A stretch of 64,000 nt of DNA from BOG-908 sp964242595 (GTDB taxonomy: Bacteria > Pseudomonadota > Alphaproteobacteria > Acetobacterales > Acetobacteraceae): assembly GCA_964242595.1 (NCBI GenBank), contig CAXTBC010000003.1:1-64000 (forward strand), given 5' to 3'. Below are positions 46,870 to 55,749 of the stretch, piece after piece; positions within the stretch are counted from its first letter, which is position 1; each line of letters opens with the position of its first letter. Made by a program: the position numbers and the translations under genes. Below the pieces are notes generated by a model. That model did not search any database, was not told the origin of the DNA, and saw only the letters and a program-made list of their open reading frames with translations.

Positions 46870-48351
46870 TCAACCCACCGAGCCTTCCAGGGACACGGCC
46901 AGCAACTTCTGCGCTTCCACCGCGAACTCCATCGGCAGCTCCTTGAGCACCTCGCGGCAGAAGCCGTTGACGATCAGGCCCACCGCATCTTCCTCGGACA
47001 GCCCGCGCTGGCGGCAGTAGAACAGCTGCTCCTCGGCGATCTTCGAGGTGGTGGCCTCGTGCTCCACCTTCGCACCCGGGTTGCGGCACTCGATGTAGGG
47101 CACAGTATGGGCGCCGCACAAATCGCCAATGAGCAGGCTGTCGCACTGCGTGTGGTTCCGCGCGCCGGTAGCCTTGGGCAGGATGCGCACCAGCCCGCGA
47201 TAGGTGTTGTTGCTGTGGCCTGCCGAGATGCCCTTCGAGACGATCGTGCTCGTGGTGTTCTTGCCGATGTGGATCATCTTGGTCCCGGTGTCGGCCTGCT
47301 GGTGGTTGTTGGTCAGCGCCACCGAGTAGAACTCGCCGGTGCTGCCCTCGCCCTGCAGCACGCAGGACGGATACTTCCAGGTGATAGCCGAACCGGTCTC
47401 CACCTGCGTCCAGCTGATCTTGCTGCGGGCGCCGCGGCACGCGCCACGCTTGGTGACGAAGTTGTAGATGCCGCCGCGGCCCTGCGCGTCGCCTGGATAC
47501 CAGTTCTGCACCGTGGAGTATTTGATCTTGGCGTCGTCCATCGCCACGAGTTCCACCACGGCTGCGTGGAGCTGGTTTTCGTCGCGCATCGGCGCGGTGC
47601 AGCCCTCCAGGTAGCTTACGCTGGCGCCGTCCTCGCACACGATCAGCGTGCGTTCGAACTGCCCGGTGTTCTTCGCATTGATGCGGAAATAGGTGCTCAG
47701 TTCCATCGGGCAGGTCACGCCCTTTGGGATGAAGACGAAGCTGCCGTCGGTGAACACGGCCGAGTTCAGGGCGGCGAAGTAGTTGTCGGTCGGCGGCACC
47801 ACGCTGCCGAGATACTTGCGCACCAGCTCGGGGTGATCCTTCACCGCCTCGCTGATCGGGCAGAAGATCACGCCGGACTTGGCGAGCGTGCTGCGAAACG
47901 TGGTCGCCACGGACACGCTGTCGAACACCGCGTCCACCGCCATGGGCGGACGCGCGTCGGCGCCTTCGACGCCCGCAAGGATGGCGCGCTCGCTGACCGG
48001 GATGCCCAGCTTCTCGTACATGCGCAGCAGCTCGGGATCCACCTCGTCGAGCGAGGCGGGGCCGGCCTTCTTCTTCGGCGCCGCGTAGTAGAACGCGTCC
48101 TGGTAGTCGATCTTCGGAAAGTCGAGCAGCGCCCACACCGGCTCTTCCATGCTCTGCCAGGCAGAGAACGCGGCAAGGCGCCACTCGAGCAGCCACGCCG
48201 GCTCGCCCTTGCGCGCGCTGATCAGCCGGACGATGTCCGTGTTGAGCCCGCGCGGGGCGAAATCCATCTCGATATCGGTCTCGAAACCCCACTTGTAGCC
48301 GCTCTCGGCAACCAGGTTGACGGTATTGAGGGTCTCGGCAATAGCTGGCAT
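46870..48351 (-). CDS. sufB: SufB, Fe-S assembly scaffold subunit
   Basis: This 493-residue core scaffold is where clusters form. The start at ATG 48351 gives MPAIAETLNTVNLVAESGYK. Typical motifs: YKWGFETDIE, VVPPTDNYFAALNSAVFTDG, SYLEGCTAP, NRGKISWTQ-like SKISWTQVETGSAITWKYPS, and ECRNPGAKVEHEATTSK with the conserved Cys. Length is normal. It starts 1 bp after the Rrf2 regulator stop, so the two are co-transcribed. Confidence 0.95.
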   Translation of the reverse strand: MPAIAETLNTVNLVAESGYKWGFETDIEMDFAPRGLNTDIVRLISARKGEPAWLLEWRLAAFSAWQSMEEPVWALLDFPKIDYQDAFYYAAPKKKAGPASLDEVDPELLRMYEKLGIPVSERAILAGVEGADARPPMAVDAVFDSVSVATTFRSTLAKSGVIFCPISEAVKDHPELVRKYLGSVVPPTDNYFAALNSAVFTDGSFVFIPKGVTCPMELSTYFRINAKNTGQFERTLIVCEDGASVSYLEGCTAPMRDENQLHAAVVELVAMDDAKIKYSTVQNWYPGDAQGRGGIYNFVTKRGACRGARSKISWTQVETGSAITWKYPSCVLQGEGSTGEFYSVALTNNHQQADTGTKMIHIGKNTTSTIVSKGISAGHSNNTYRGLVRILPKATGARNHTQCDSLLIGDLCGAHTVPYIECRNPGAKVEHEATTSKIAEEQLFYCRQRGLSEEDAVGLIVNGFCREVLKELPMEFAVEAQKLLAVSLEGSVG

Positions 48352-48352
48352 G

Positions 48353-48826
48353 TCAAATCCTCGAATCGGGTGCGGCAGGCGCGGACGCCGCATGTGGAGC
48401 CTGGCCAGGCACGCGGAAGGCGGGTGGCACCACCGCGTTCTCCATGTCGGCCAGCGTGATGGCGCCCAGCGCCGTGCGTATCGCCTGGTTCACCGGGTCC
48501 CACCGACCGCGCATCGGGCACAGGCACCCGCTCTCGCAGCCGCCGCCGTCCACGCAGGCGGTCAACGCTATAGGGCCGTCGATTGCGGCGATCACGTCGG
48601 ACACCGGGATGGCGGACAGCGCCCGGGCGAGCCGGTAGCCGCCGCGCGCACCTCGCTGCGAGGCGACGAGGCCGCTGGCCGCCATCGCCTTCAGCACCTT
48701 GGCCACCGTAGGCTCCGGCAGGCCGATGCCCGCTGCAATGCCGGGTGACGTCTGCACGCCATCCTGCTGAGCCAGGCGTACAAGCACGACGACGGCATAG
48801 TCAGTGAGCTTGGAAAGACGGAACAT
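48353..48826 (-). CDS. Rrf2-family SUF operon regulator
   Basis: This 157-residue protein begins MFRLSKLTDYAVVVLVRLA, the Rrf2 winged-helix start, with LPEPTVAKVLKAMAASGLV as the recognition region and RGARGGYRLAR as the wing. The cysteine cluster CVDGGGCESGCLC fits Fe-S binding, as in IscR/SufR-type regulators. As first gene of the suf operon it probably represses it when clusters are plentiful. The tail is Ala/Pro-rich and variable. Confidence 0.9.
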   Translation of the reverse strand: MFRLSKLTDYAVVVLVRLAQQDGVQTSPGIAAGIGLPEPTVAKVLKAMAASGLVASQRGARGGYRLARALSAIPVSDVIAAIDGPIALTACVDGGGCESGCLCPMRGRWDPVNQAIRTALGAITLADMENAVVPPAFRVPGQAPHAASAPAAPDSRI

Positions 48827-49004
48827 GGGCTGCCCTGATTATCGGACCTACAAGGTCCTGATTAGCTGCAAATGCGACCCCGGTGCCTGTCAGTCAAGGG
48901 GCGGCGCACGCGCGGGCATGGGCAGCCCGCCTGCAAAAACCTTGATCACGGCAACGGTCGTGCGTCGGGCGCGTTCGTCCCTGCGATCCAACAAGAGGAA
49001 CATC

Positions 49005-49247
49005 ATGTCCGTAAGATCGCTGGTTCTGGCCGCATGCGTGCTCGCCGCCCCGTTCTCGGCCTCAGCGGCTGGCTGCGTATCCGGTGCCGCCGTCGGCGGC
49101 GTAGCCGGGCATGTCGCCGGGCACCACGCTTTAGCGGGCGCCGCGGTGGGTTGCGCAGTAGGGCACCACAAAGCGCACGAGGACGCGAAGAGAGCGCAGG
49201 CTGCTCAAGCCGCCCAACCCGCACCGGCCGCGACGCCGCCCAGGTAG
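49005..49247 (+). CDS. Small exported glycine-zipper-like protein
   Basis: This 80-residue protein has a signal peptide (MSVRSLVLAACVLAAPFSAS) and a short mature region of Gly/Ala/His repeats (GAAVGGVAGHVAGHHALAGA), a glycine-zipper pattern found in small envelope proteins. A GAGG lies upstream of the ATG. The function is unknown. The 178 bp before it hold nothing else I can identify. Confidence 0.6.
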   Translation: MSVRSLVLAACVLAAPFSASAAGCVSGAAVGGVAGHVAGHHALAGAAVGCAVGHHKAHEDAKRAQAAQAAQPAPAATPPR

Positions 49248-49271
49248 GCCGGCACTTCGCCAGCAGCCAAC

Positions 49272-49676
49272 CTACTTCGCTGCGAACAGCTCCGCCGCGC
49301 GCGCCTGGACCCGAGCCTGGTAGGACCGGTTCAGCAGCGCCGTGTGGCTGTGGTAATCGCCGATAGCCAGCATCAGGTCACCCCGCCGGGCGCGGCGATA
49401 CTCCCATAGGATAGCGCCGGCAATGCGTATGGAGAAGCAGCCGTCTTCGGTCAGTCTCGCGCGCACCTCGGCAGGCGGCAGGCCCAGCGCGCGGGCCACC
49501 ACGGGTATCCACAGCGTGTTGACCTGCATCAGGCCCAGATCGGCCGAGGCGTCCGTGTTGGCGTGGACGGCACCCGGCCAGCCACCTTCCACCGCCTGGA
49601 TGGAGGGCAGCACCCGCGGCGGGAACCCCCCGATCTGAGCGGCAGCAAGCATGCAGGCGAGGAATGGCACGGCCAT
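49272..49676 (-). CDS. Small lytic transglycosylase-like protein
   Basis: This 134-residue protein has a short hydrophobic N-terminus (VPFLACMLAAAQIGG) and an SLT-type core: catalytic Glu in SIQAVEGGWPG and the ADLGLMQVNTLW motif, as in VirB1/Slt-like enzymes that cut peptidoglycan glycan strands. It is small, close to the specialised transglycosylases that accompany secretion systems. The nearby pseudopilin gene reads the opposite way; a functional link is possible but unproven. Confidence 0.75.
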   Translation of the reverse strand: MAVPFLACMLAAAQIGGFPPRVLPSIQAVEGGWPGAVHANTDASADLGLMQVNTLWIPVVARALGLPPAEVRARLTEDGCFSIRIAGAILWEYRRARRGDLMLAIGDYHSHTALLNRSYQARVQARAAELFAAK

Positions 49677-49844
49677 GTCCGCGCAATGCCAGTTTTATCT
49701 CCGGATGTGAAGCGACTTGGCGGCTACGTGCGAGCGCCTGCAGCGCTGCGGGTGACGAGAGCTTCACGCGACGCCGCTTGCGGGTGGCCGGGCCAGGACG
49801 CATTAGAGACACCACCTAGACGCCTGCCAACCAGGAGCAGCCCC

Positions 49845-50279
49845 GTGACGAAGCCGGACTCCGAGCCCAAAGACGCCGGCTTCACGTTGCTGGAATTGCT
49901 CGTGGTGATCGCCATCCTCGGCCTGCTGGTCGCCTTCGTGGCGCCGGCCGCCTTGCGTCAGCTGGGCGGCGCGAAGGCCTCCGTCGCCCGCCAGCAGGTG
50001 GAGCGCCTGGGCTCCGTGCTGGACCTCTACAAGCTGGACGTCGGCAGCTACCCGACAACGGAGCAGGGCATCACCTCGCTCGTCTCCAAGCCGTCGGACG
50101 TGGAGAACTGGAACGGTCCCTACCTGAAGGGCGACCAGCAGCCCAAGGACCCGTGGAACCATCCGTGGATCTACCGCGAGCCGTCCACGCGCTCCGGACA
50201 CGACTACGACCTGTGTTCGGCGGGGCCAAGCGGAAAGGGGACGGAGCCGGGCGAGGGGGATGCGGTCTGCAATCCGTAA
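49845..50279 (+). CDS. gspG: GspG-type major pseudopilin
   Basis: This 144-residue protein starts at a GTG with AGGAG upstream. It has the prepilin site and helix (DAGFTLLELLVVIAILGLL, cleaved after Gly) and the GspG C-terminal pattern: LDVGSYPTTEQGITSLV, then GPYLKG and DPWNHPWIYR, with calcium-site acidic residues. GspG builds the type II secretion pseudopilus. No other gsp gene is in the window, so it is an isolated copy or the edge of a dispersed system. Confidence 0.88.
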   Translation: MTKPDSEPKDAGFTLLELLVVIAILGLLVAFVAPAALRQLGGAKASVARQQVERLGSVLDLYKLDVGSYPTTEQGITSLVSKPSDVENWNGPYLKGDQQPKDPWNHPWIYREPSTRSGHDYDLCSAGPSGKGTEPGEGDAVCNP

Positions 50280-50378
50280 GGAAGAAAACTTTCGATCGTC
50301 CAGCGTACCTCGTTGGAGGTTCGCGAGAACACTGATAAAGGTCTTTTGCTTCCTTCTCGGAAAAGAAAGCCTTTCTAC
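50279..50378. repeat. Degenerate family A repeat, copy A8, in a gene-free stretch
   Basis: GAAGAAAACTTTCG at 50,281 and AAAGGTCTTTTGCTTCCTTC at 50,337, followed by TCGGAAAAGAAAGCC, are recognisable as an inverted, eroded family A copy just after gspG. The rest of the 328-bp stretch to 50,607 holds nothing I can identify. Confidence 0.5.
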
Positions 50379-50607
50379 TTATAAAGGCCGGTCCAATATC
50401 ATTCTACGATTCTACAGAGCTTCACTGTATCAGGCGGACTGAGTCTCATTGCGGAAAGTCAGGGGTAGACGACTCAAGCATTCCCAATCCTTGCCAATCG
50501 CAAGCATCGGTTGAGCCAATCGAAGGTCTTCGTTTCGGCAGAATCGAGAAGCCCTCCGATGCGTTGATCGTTTGATGTACCCACGTTGACGTGCGGAACC
50601 GCCGGCA

Positions 50608-52071
50608 TCAACTCCCGCCCGCAGACAACCCGGCATTGCGCGCGTCAGAGTAGAAACGGCAGCTCGAATCGCTGCCAGGCATGTATTGCGCGCACCCGAT
50701 AGCGTTGGCCCGCCCGGGGTCGGGCACCGGAACACGCGGCGGCAGGTCGCCCACGATCGCCTGGCCCAGCGCAACGGCGCCGGCCACCGCGGCCGCGTTC
50801 TGGCCGGACGACGCGGCCGTCGCCCGGAACGCGTCACGCGCGCTGTTCCAGACAATCGCCGCCGTCAACAACGCCGCAGGCTTCACTGCCGGCGAGGCGC
50901 CCAGCAGGATGCCCATGCCCGGCGCTGTCCGTCCCGTGCCGAACAGGTTCTCCATAGTGATCGCACACGCCACCGCGCCGCCCCGCCGGTCGATCACGGT
51001 GAAGCTGGTGGACGCGGGCAAAGCCGGCAGCGCTCCGGTGGTCACCGAGTTCTGCAGCAGCGCCAGCGGGTCCCGCCCCGCGGCACCTGACCGCCAGGTG
51101 GCCACCGTGCCGATCGAGACGTCGACCATCGCCTGAGAGACGGTGCCGGTGTGCACGTAGTTCAGGAACGCGGCCGCCGCACCCAGCCCGCCATCGGCCG
51201 GCGGCGGCAAAAAGGCTGCCTGGTCGTCGCCGGCCTTCACCACGATGGGGTTGGCCAGCGTGGGCGCGTTGTGGCGCAGGTCGCCCAGCGCCACTGGGCC
51301 GCCCGCCAGCCGGCTCGCCTCGGCGAAGCGCTGCGCCATCAGGCCCTGGTAGAGGTCGCCGACACCCACCGTGGCGAGCTGGTTCAGCGTGGCGCCCAAA
51401 TCGGTCTGCACCAGCCTGGCGCCTTCGCCCAACGGCGTGCCGCCGGGGGCGAACACCGCTGCCGTCGCAGGATCCCCCAGCAGCGGCCCCTGCACCTGGG
51501 CCAAGTCGCGCGCCAGCGCCCTGGTGATGGAGAGGCCACCCTGTGCCGCCTGCCGGGCAGGCGCCACCAACTGGCCGAACGGACGCGAGCCGTACTGTGC
51601 AGCCAGCAGGTAGAGCCCGCGCGCCATCATCGGCACCGCCGCCGGCCGGTCGCCGGCGTTCACCGCGGGCGACCGCGGTGTGAACATGATGGCCTGCGGT
51701 ATGCCGTGGCCTGGCGCCCCGGCGCCGGGCTGGTAGGCCAGGCAGGCGCCGCCCGCTCCCAGCGAGGCGCGCGAGGGCAGCGTCGCCGTCAGCATGAAGC
51801 CCAGCGTCACCGCCGCGTCGGCCGCGTTGCCGCCGGTGGCCAGCACCTCGCGCGCCGCCAGCGCAGCCAGCGGCTCGTCGGCTGCCACGCCGCCGATGAA
51901 CCCCTTCAGGTGCTCGCCCGGGTCCAGCGGCCCGCCGAGGATGCTCTTGCTGACCGAGTGAACCGTGGTGTGCACTGTCTCGCACCCGCCGCTGGCCAGC
52001 GAGAGGCCGATAGCCACAACCAGTCCTTGCCGTGTCCGGCCGCCCACGCCTGTGCTCACCGGTAAAACCAC
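50608..52071 (-). CDS. Gamma-glutamyltransferase-like lipoprotein
   Basis: This 487-residue protein has a lipoprotein signal (IGLSLASGGCETV). VATGGNAADAAVTLGFMLT and LGAGGACLAYQPG follow the gamma-glutamyltransferase large-subunit pattern, and the segment around SFTVIDRRGGAVACAITMEN corresponds to the autocleavage/nucleophile region. The canonical TTHxSVVD is altered to STSFTVID and the conserved RxxxG substrate sites are weak, so it may be an inactive or altered relative. It is anchored outside the cytoplasm. Family firm, activity doubtful. Confidence 0.75.
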   Translation of the reverse strand: MVLPVSTGVGGRTRQGLVVAIGLSLASGGCETVHTTVHSVSKSILGGPLDPGEHLKGFIGGVAADEPLAALAAREVLATGGNAADAAVTLGFMLTATLPSRASLGAGGACLAYQPGAGAPGHGIPQAIMFTPRSPAVNAGDRPAAVPMMARGLYLLAAQYGSRPFGQLVAPARQAAQGGLSITRALARDLAQVQGPLLGDPATAAVFAPGGTPLGEGARLVQTDLGATLNQLATVGVGDLYQGLMAQRFAEASRLAGGPVALGDLRHNAPTLANPIVVKAGDDQAAFLPPPADGGLGAAAAFLNYVHTGTVSQAMVDVSIGTVATWRSGAAGRDPLALLQNSVTTGALPALPASTSFTVIDRRGGAVACAITMENLFGTGRTAPGMGILLGASPAVKPAALLTAAIVWNSARDAFRATAASSGQNAAAVAGAVALGQAIVGDLPPRVPVPDPGRANAIGCAQYMPGSDSSCRFYSDARNAGLSAGGS

Positions 52072-52225
52072 TCCGCCCCGAACAAGGGTGGTGCAATAAC
52101 CGCGATGCCGCAGCGGGGCAATCGCACCATTCGCCGGCGCTGGCCTGCGTCCCGGCCCTCAGCTACGGTGCCGGCATCTGCCGCGCCGGCGCGGCCCGGC
52201 GTCGGTCACCTCCTGGAACAACGTC

Positions 52226-52510
52226 ATGATCGGCCTGATCACCCAGTTCATCGTGGCTTCGGACCGGCGGGACGAACTGGCCGGCATCCTTGCCGCCGCC
52301 AGCAAAGCCATGCCGGGCTGCCTCAGCTACGTCGTCGCCACGGACGACGCGCACGAGGACTCGCTCTGGGTCACCGAGGTTTGGACCGACAGGGCAAGCC
52401 ACGCCGCGTCGCTCAAATTGACCGCTGTCCAGAAGGCGATGGCGGCCGGCCGGCCGCTCATCAGCGGCATCGGCGCCAGGATCGCCACCCACCCGGTGGC
52501 CGACGTCTGA
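52226..52510 (+). CDS. Antibiotic biosynthesis monooxygenase-fold (YgiN-like) protein
   Basis: This 94-residue protein with the dimeric alpha+beta-barrel pattern reads MIGLITQFIVASDRRDELAG, then MPGCLSYVVATD and LWVTEVWTDRASHAASL. Such proteins include quinol monooxygenases and heme-degrading enzymes; the short length and lack of context prevent a precise call. It is 80 bp before the DsbA-like gene on the same strand. Confidence 0.75.
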   Translation: MIGLITQFIVASDRRDELAGILAAASKAMPGCLSYVVATDDAHEDSLWVTEVWTDRASHAASLKLTAVQKAMAAGRPLISGIGARIATHPVADV

Positions 52511-52590
52511 AACCCCTCTCTCAGCCCGCCTCGCCAGCCTGCCACCGCGGTGCTATCCCGCCGCTTCCATTGCACACAGGGCCGCCCGCC

Positions 52591-53325
52591 ATGCGCCACA
52601 CCCTCCTGCTCGCCACCGCCCTGCTCGCCACCACCCCGGCCCTCGCCGCCGAGCCCGCCTTCACCGCGGACCAGCGCGCCCAGATTGTCCAGGTCGTGCG
52701 CGAGGCGCTGAAGTCAGACCCCTCTATCCTGCGCGACGCCGTCGTCGCGCTACGCGCCGACTCGGAGGCGCACGAGAAAGCCGACACCACCTCCCGCATC
52801 GCCGCTAACGCCGCCGTGCTCACCGCCAGCCCGGCCGACCCCGTGGCCGGCAACCCGCATGGCGACGTGACGCTGGTGGAGTTCTACGACCCGCGCTGCC
52901 AGTACTGCCGCCGCATGCTGCCAGACATCGACACGCTGCTGAAGTCGGACCCCGGCATCCGCGTCGTCTACAAGGCCATCCCGGTGCTGGGCCCGGCCAG
53001 CGTAATGGAATCCCGCGCCATCCTGGCGGCAGGGCGCCAGGATGGCGCGCTGAAGATGCAGGCGGCCCTCATGCGCAACCCCGCCCAGCCGGACGACGCG
53101 ATGATCCGCGACACGGCGCGCAGCCTGGGGCTCGACCCTGCGCGCCTGACCGCCGACATGAAGAGCCCGGCCGTCAGCCAGCAGATCGACGCCAACCTGG
53201 CGCTCGCGCAGCAGATGAAGGTGGAAGGCACGCCCGTGTGGATCATCGGCGGGGATTTCATCCCCGGCGCGGTGAGCCAGGGGGCGCTGGAGGAGGCTAT
53301 CGCTGCGGCTCGGCATAAGGGGTAA
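52591..53325 (+). CDS. DsbA-family thiol-disulfide oxidoreductase
   Basis: This 244-residue protein has a signal peptide (MRHTLLLATALLATTPALAA) and a thioredoxin fold with C103-Q-Y-C106 (FYDPRCQYCRRM) and cis-Pro in VEGTPVWIIGG. A helical N-terminal region precedes the fold, as in the Com1/BdbD-like proteins of alphaproteobacteria. It forms or isomerises disulfides in the periplasm. A dsbB gene lies 6 kb away in the same window. Half repeat A5 follows the stop. Confidence 0.85.
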   Translation: MRHTLLLATALLATTPALAAEPAFTADQRAQIVQVVREALKSDPSILRDAVVALRADSEAHEKADTTSRIAANAAVLTASPADPVAGNPHGDVTLVEFYDPRCQYCRRMLPDIDTLLKSDPGIRVVYKAIPVLGPASVMESRAILAAGRQDGALKMQAALMRNPAQPDDAMIRDTARSLGLDPARLTADMKSPAVSQQIDANLALAQQMKVEGTPVWIIGGDFIPGAVSQGALEEAIAAARHKG

Positions 53326-53331
53326 GGCAGC

Positions 53332-53377
53332 AAGAAAGGCCCTCTTTTTCGAGAAAAAGAAGCAAAAAGCTTTTGTC
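53332..53377. repeat. Half family A repeat, copy A5
   Basis: Only the left arm is present: hairpin CCTCTTTTTCGAGAAAAAGAAG and CAAAAAGCTTTTG, just after the DsbA-like gene. No complementary right arm follows. It may be a deletion product of a full copy or an independent half. Confidence 0.75.
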
Positions 53378-53411
53378 TGTTGGGCTCGCCTCGCCTGCCG
53401 ACTTGCGGCCT

Positions 53412-53855
53412 CTAGTGGACGTTGACGCTGACGGTTTTGATTGCCGCGCTTGGGTCCAGGCGTACCGCCTGTTCCACCTGCCCGGGCTCGGCGCCGTCGT
53501 CCACGATCGCCTGCGCCACCTCGTGGCCGGAAGCCGCAGCCTGCTCCGGCGAGTCGCTGGCGGGCACCAGGCTCGTCACGGTGAACAGCACGTCGCGCTT
53601 GCGGGCCAGCGCGCGGGTCACCACGGCGGCCAGCTTATCGCGATAGGCCGGCTCGGGCGTGGTGTAGCGGATGGTCACCAGGGCGGGCGGCGGCGGCGGC
53701 GCGGGGCGCGCCGCACGCGGCGGGGGCGGTTGGCCTGCCCTCGCGTCGAAGTCGCGCTGGTCCACCAGGTGGCAGCCGGACAGTGCCAGGGCGGCCAGCA
53801 GCCCGGCAGCAGCGCGGCGACAGTAGACAGGAACGTGGATGGGGCGGGCTGACAT
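53412..53855 (-). CDS. Hypothetical lipoprotein
   Basis: This protein of about 147 residues starts at ATG 53855, with a lipobox after a hydrophobic stretch (AAAGLLAALALSGC). A Pro-rich linker (PPPPRAARPAPPPPPALV) is followed by a compact domain (VTIRYTTPEPAYRDKLAAVV, then KRDVLFTVTSLVPA) with an AIKTVSVNVH end. I do not recognise the family. Its start lies head-to-head with the transketolase-like gene, overlapping by 2 bp if both upstream starts are used, so one start is probably further in. Confidence 0.6.
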   Translation of the reverse strand: MSARPIHVPVYCRRAAAGLLAALALSGCHLVDQRDFDARAGQPPPPRAARPAPPPPPALVTIRYTTPEPAYRDKLAAVVTRALARKRDVLFTVTSLVPASDSPEQAAASGHEVAQAIVDDGAEPGQVEQAVRLDPSAAIKTVSVNVH

Positions 53856-55749
53856 GGCCGGGAACGTTGCAGACCTGCCGGACGGCCGCAACACGGCCGC
53901 CCTAACCGGGCGCGACGCCGGGCCGGACGCTGTCGGACCGCAGGACGCGGCGCTGGACCCTGGTGGGTTGCCGGCGATGGCGGCCAGCCTGCGCCAGGCC
54001 TCCCAAGGCCAGGGCAGCCGCCTCTGCCTCGCCGCTGCCCAGCTTGCGAGCCGCCACCTCCGCTACGACGCAGCCGACCCGCTCTGGCCGGACCGCGACC
54101 GGGTGGCCGTCGACACCGCGCTCCCGCGCCTCGCCCAGGCGCTCGAAACGCTGTCCGGCACGCCAGGGCTGTGCGCGACGCCAGGACCGGCGGTGGGTGC
54201 CGGGGCGGGCCTGGCGTTGGCAGAACGCATGCTGGCGGCGCGTTTTGGCCGTTCGCTGGTGGACCACCGCGCCTGGGTGCTGTGCAGCGGCCACGCTTTG
54301 GCCACCGGGCCGGTGCAGGAAGCTGCCTGGCTGGCCGGCGCCTGGCGTCTCGGCCGGCTCAGCGTGCTGGCCGAGGCCGAGGACGACGCACCTGCCGGCC
54401 TGGCCGGCTTCGCCGCCAACGGCTGGGCGGTCCGCCACGCCTGCGCGGACGATCCCGTGGAAGTGGCGGCTTGCCTGTCCGCCGCGCTGCGTTCGCAGAA
54501 ACCCACGCTGGTCATCTGCGGCGGGCCCATCCCGCCCGACGTGCCGGAAGTCACCCTGCGGCACGGGCCGGACCTATGGGCCGCCTGCGGGAGCCGCCTG
54601 GCCGGCGTCCGGCGGGGCTGGCTGAAGCGGCTGGCCCGCCATGCTAGCCGGCAGGACTTCGAGGCCGCCTGTGCCGGCCGCCTCCCGCCGCGCTGGTACG
54701 CACCGCTTTCCGAACCGCCGGCGCCGGCCCAGCCCGCTGCCGCCACGGCGCACACGGCCAGGGCAGCGGCCGTCTCCCTGCACGCCACCCTACCGGAGCT
54801 GGCGATCCTGCCCGGCGACCCCGCCTGGCCCCAGCCCCCCGGCCAGTCGGAGCCGCCCGCCGCCGCGCACGCCGCAGGCAGTCGGCCGCGCACCGGGCAT
54901 AGTGCAACCAGCCGGCTGGTTGCCGGGCATGGTGCGGGCAGCCCGCTTGCCGCCGGGCACGCTGCAGGCAGCCGGCTTGCAGCCGGCTTGGGCGGCGTGC
55001 TGCTCGGCGCAGCGCTGCACGGCGGCGTAGTGCCGTTGGCCGCGCCGCCTGCCGAAGATGCCGACGCGGTGCTGCCCGCCTTGCGCGCCGCCGCCCAGGC
55101 GGGCATCCGCCTGCTGCAGATGCTGGTCGAACCCGCGGCCACGGACCTGCCGGCGGCGGCCGCCGCTGCCGCCCGGCGTGCCGGCCTGCGCGCCACGCCC
55201 AACCTGTTCGTCTTCCGCCCGGCCGACGCCACCGAGACGCTCGAGTGCCTGGAGCTGGCCATCAGGCGCACCACCGGTCCCAGCGTGCTGCTGCTCGCCG
55301 CTTCACCCCGCCCGGCACTCGCCGAGCGGCCAGCGCGCACGCGCTCGGCCCGTGGCGGCTACGTCGCGGCCGAGGCGACGGGCCAGCGCGCGGTCACCCT
55401 GGTCGCCAGCGGCCCGGAACTGGAGGCTACGCTGCAGGCGCGCGCGCTGCTCGCCCGTGACGGCATCGCGGCGGCCGTCGTCTCCCTGCCGTGCTGGAAC
55501 CTGTTCGCCCTCCAGGACGCGGCGTGGTGCGCCCAGGTGCTGGGCCGTGCCCCACGGATCGCCATCGAGCCTGGCGGCGGGTTCGGCTGGGAGCGCTGGC
55601 TGGGGCCGGACGGCCTCGTGCTCCCCAATGCCGCCGAGGCCCAGGCCGCAGCCTGGACGTCCCCGGGTGACGACGCACAGGCGATGGCAGACATGGTTGC
55701 AGATCACCTCTGTTCGCAAACGGTCTGGACAGGTGCCCCGCTTACCTAG
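53854..55749 (+). CDS. Transketolase-like protein lacking the active site
   Basis: This intact frame of about 631 residues aligns along its length with transketolase: ASRHLRYDAADPLWPDRDR, ALAERMLAARFGRSLVDHR, ALHGGVVPL, ATPNLFVFRPADATETLEC and SARGGYVAAEATGQRAVTL. The recognisable catalytic features are gone: no GHP or GHGS histidines, the ThDP/Mg GDG motif is LCSG, the glutamate of the REHGM motif is replaced (LGGVL), and the His-rich substrate loop is VEPAATDLP. A 40-residue low-complexity repeat lies in the middle. It precedes gap and pgk, where a working tkt is usual. Start at 53,854 or, more safely, 53,977. It is a non-catalytic descendant, possibly structural or decaying. Confidence 0.75.
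   Translation: MAGNVADLPDGRNTAALTGRDAGPDAVGPQDAALDPGGLPAMAASLRQASQGQGSRLCLAAAQLASRHLRYDAADPLWPDRDRVAVDTALPRLAQALETLSGTPGLCATPGPAVGAGAGLALAERMLAARFGRSLVDHRAWVLCSGHALATGPVQEAAWLAGAWRLGRLSVLAEAEDDAPAGLAGFAANGWAVRHACADDPVEVAACLSAALRSQKPTLVICGGPIPPDVPEVTLRHGPDLWAACGSRLAGVRRGWLKRLARHASRQDFEAACAGRLPPRWYAPLSEPPAPAQPAAATAHTARAAAVSLHATLPELAILPGDPAWPQPPGQSEPPAAAHAAGSRPRTGHSATSRLVAGHGAGSPLAAGHAAGSRLAAGLGGVLLGAALHGGVVPLAAPPAEDADAVLPALRAAAQAGIRLLQMLVEPAATDLPAAAAAAARRAGLRATPNLFVFRPADATETLECLELAIRRTTGPSVLLLAASPRPALAERPARTRSARGGYVAAEATGQRAVTLVASGPELEATLQARALLARDGIAAAVVSLPCWNLFALQDAAWCAQVLGRAPRIAIEPGGGFGWERWLGPDGLVLPNAAEAQAAAWTSPGDDAQAMADMVADHLCSQTVWTGAPLT
54868..54987 (+). repeat. Four 30-bp tandem repeats inside the transketolase-like gene
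   Basis: Four consecutive 30-bp units encode HAAGSRPRTG, HSATSRLVAG, HGAGSPLAAG and HAAGSRLAAG. They are in frame and fall just before the segment that should hold the REHGM-type glutamate motif. They are not CRISPR: there are no spacers and the copies are imperfect. Confidence 0.8.

Noticed and set aside
54868..54987. Possible CRISPR-like array
   Set aside because: The units are directly adjacent with no spacers, diverge from each other and keep the reading frame of a protein gene.
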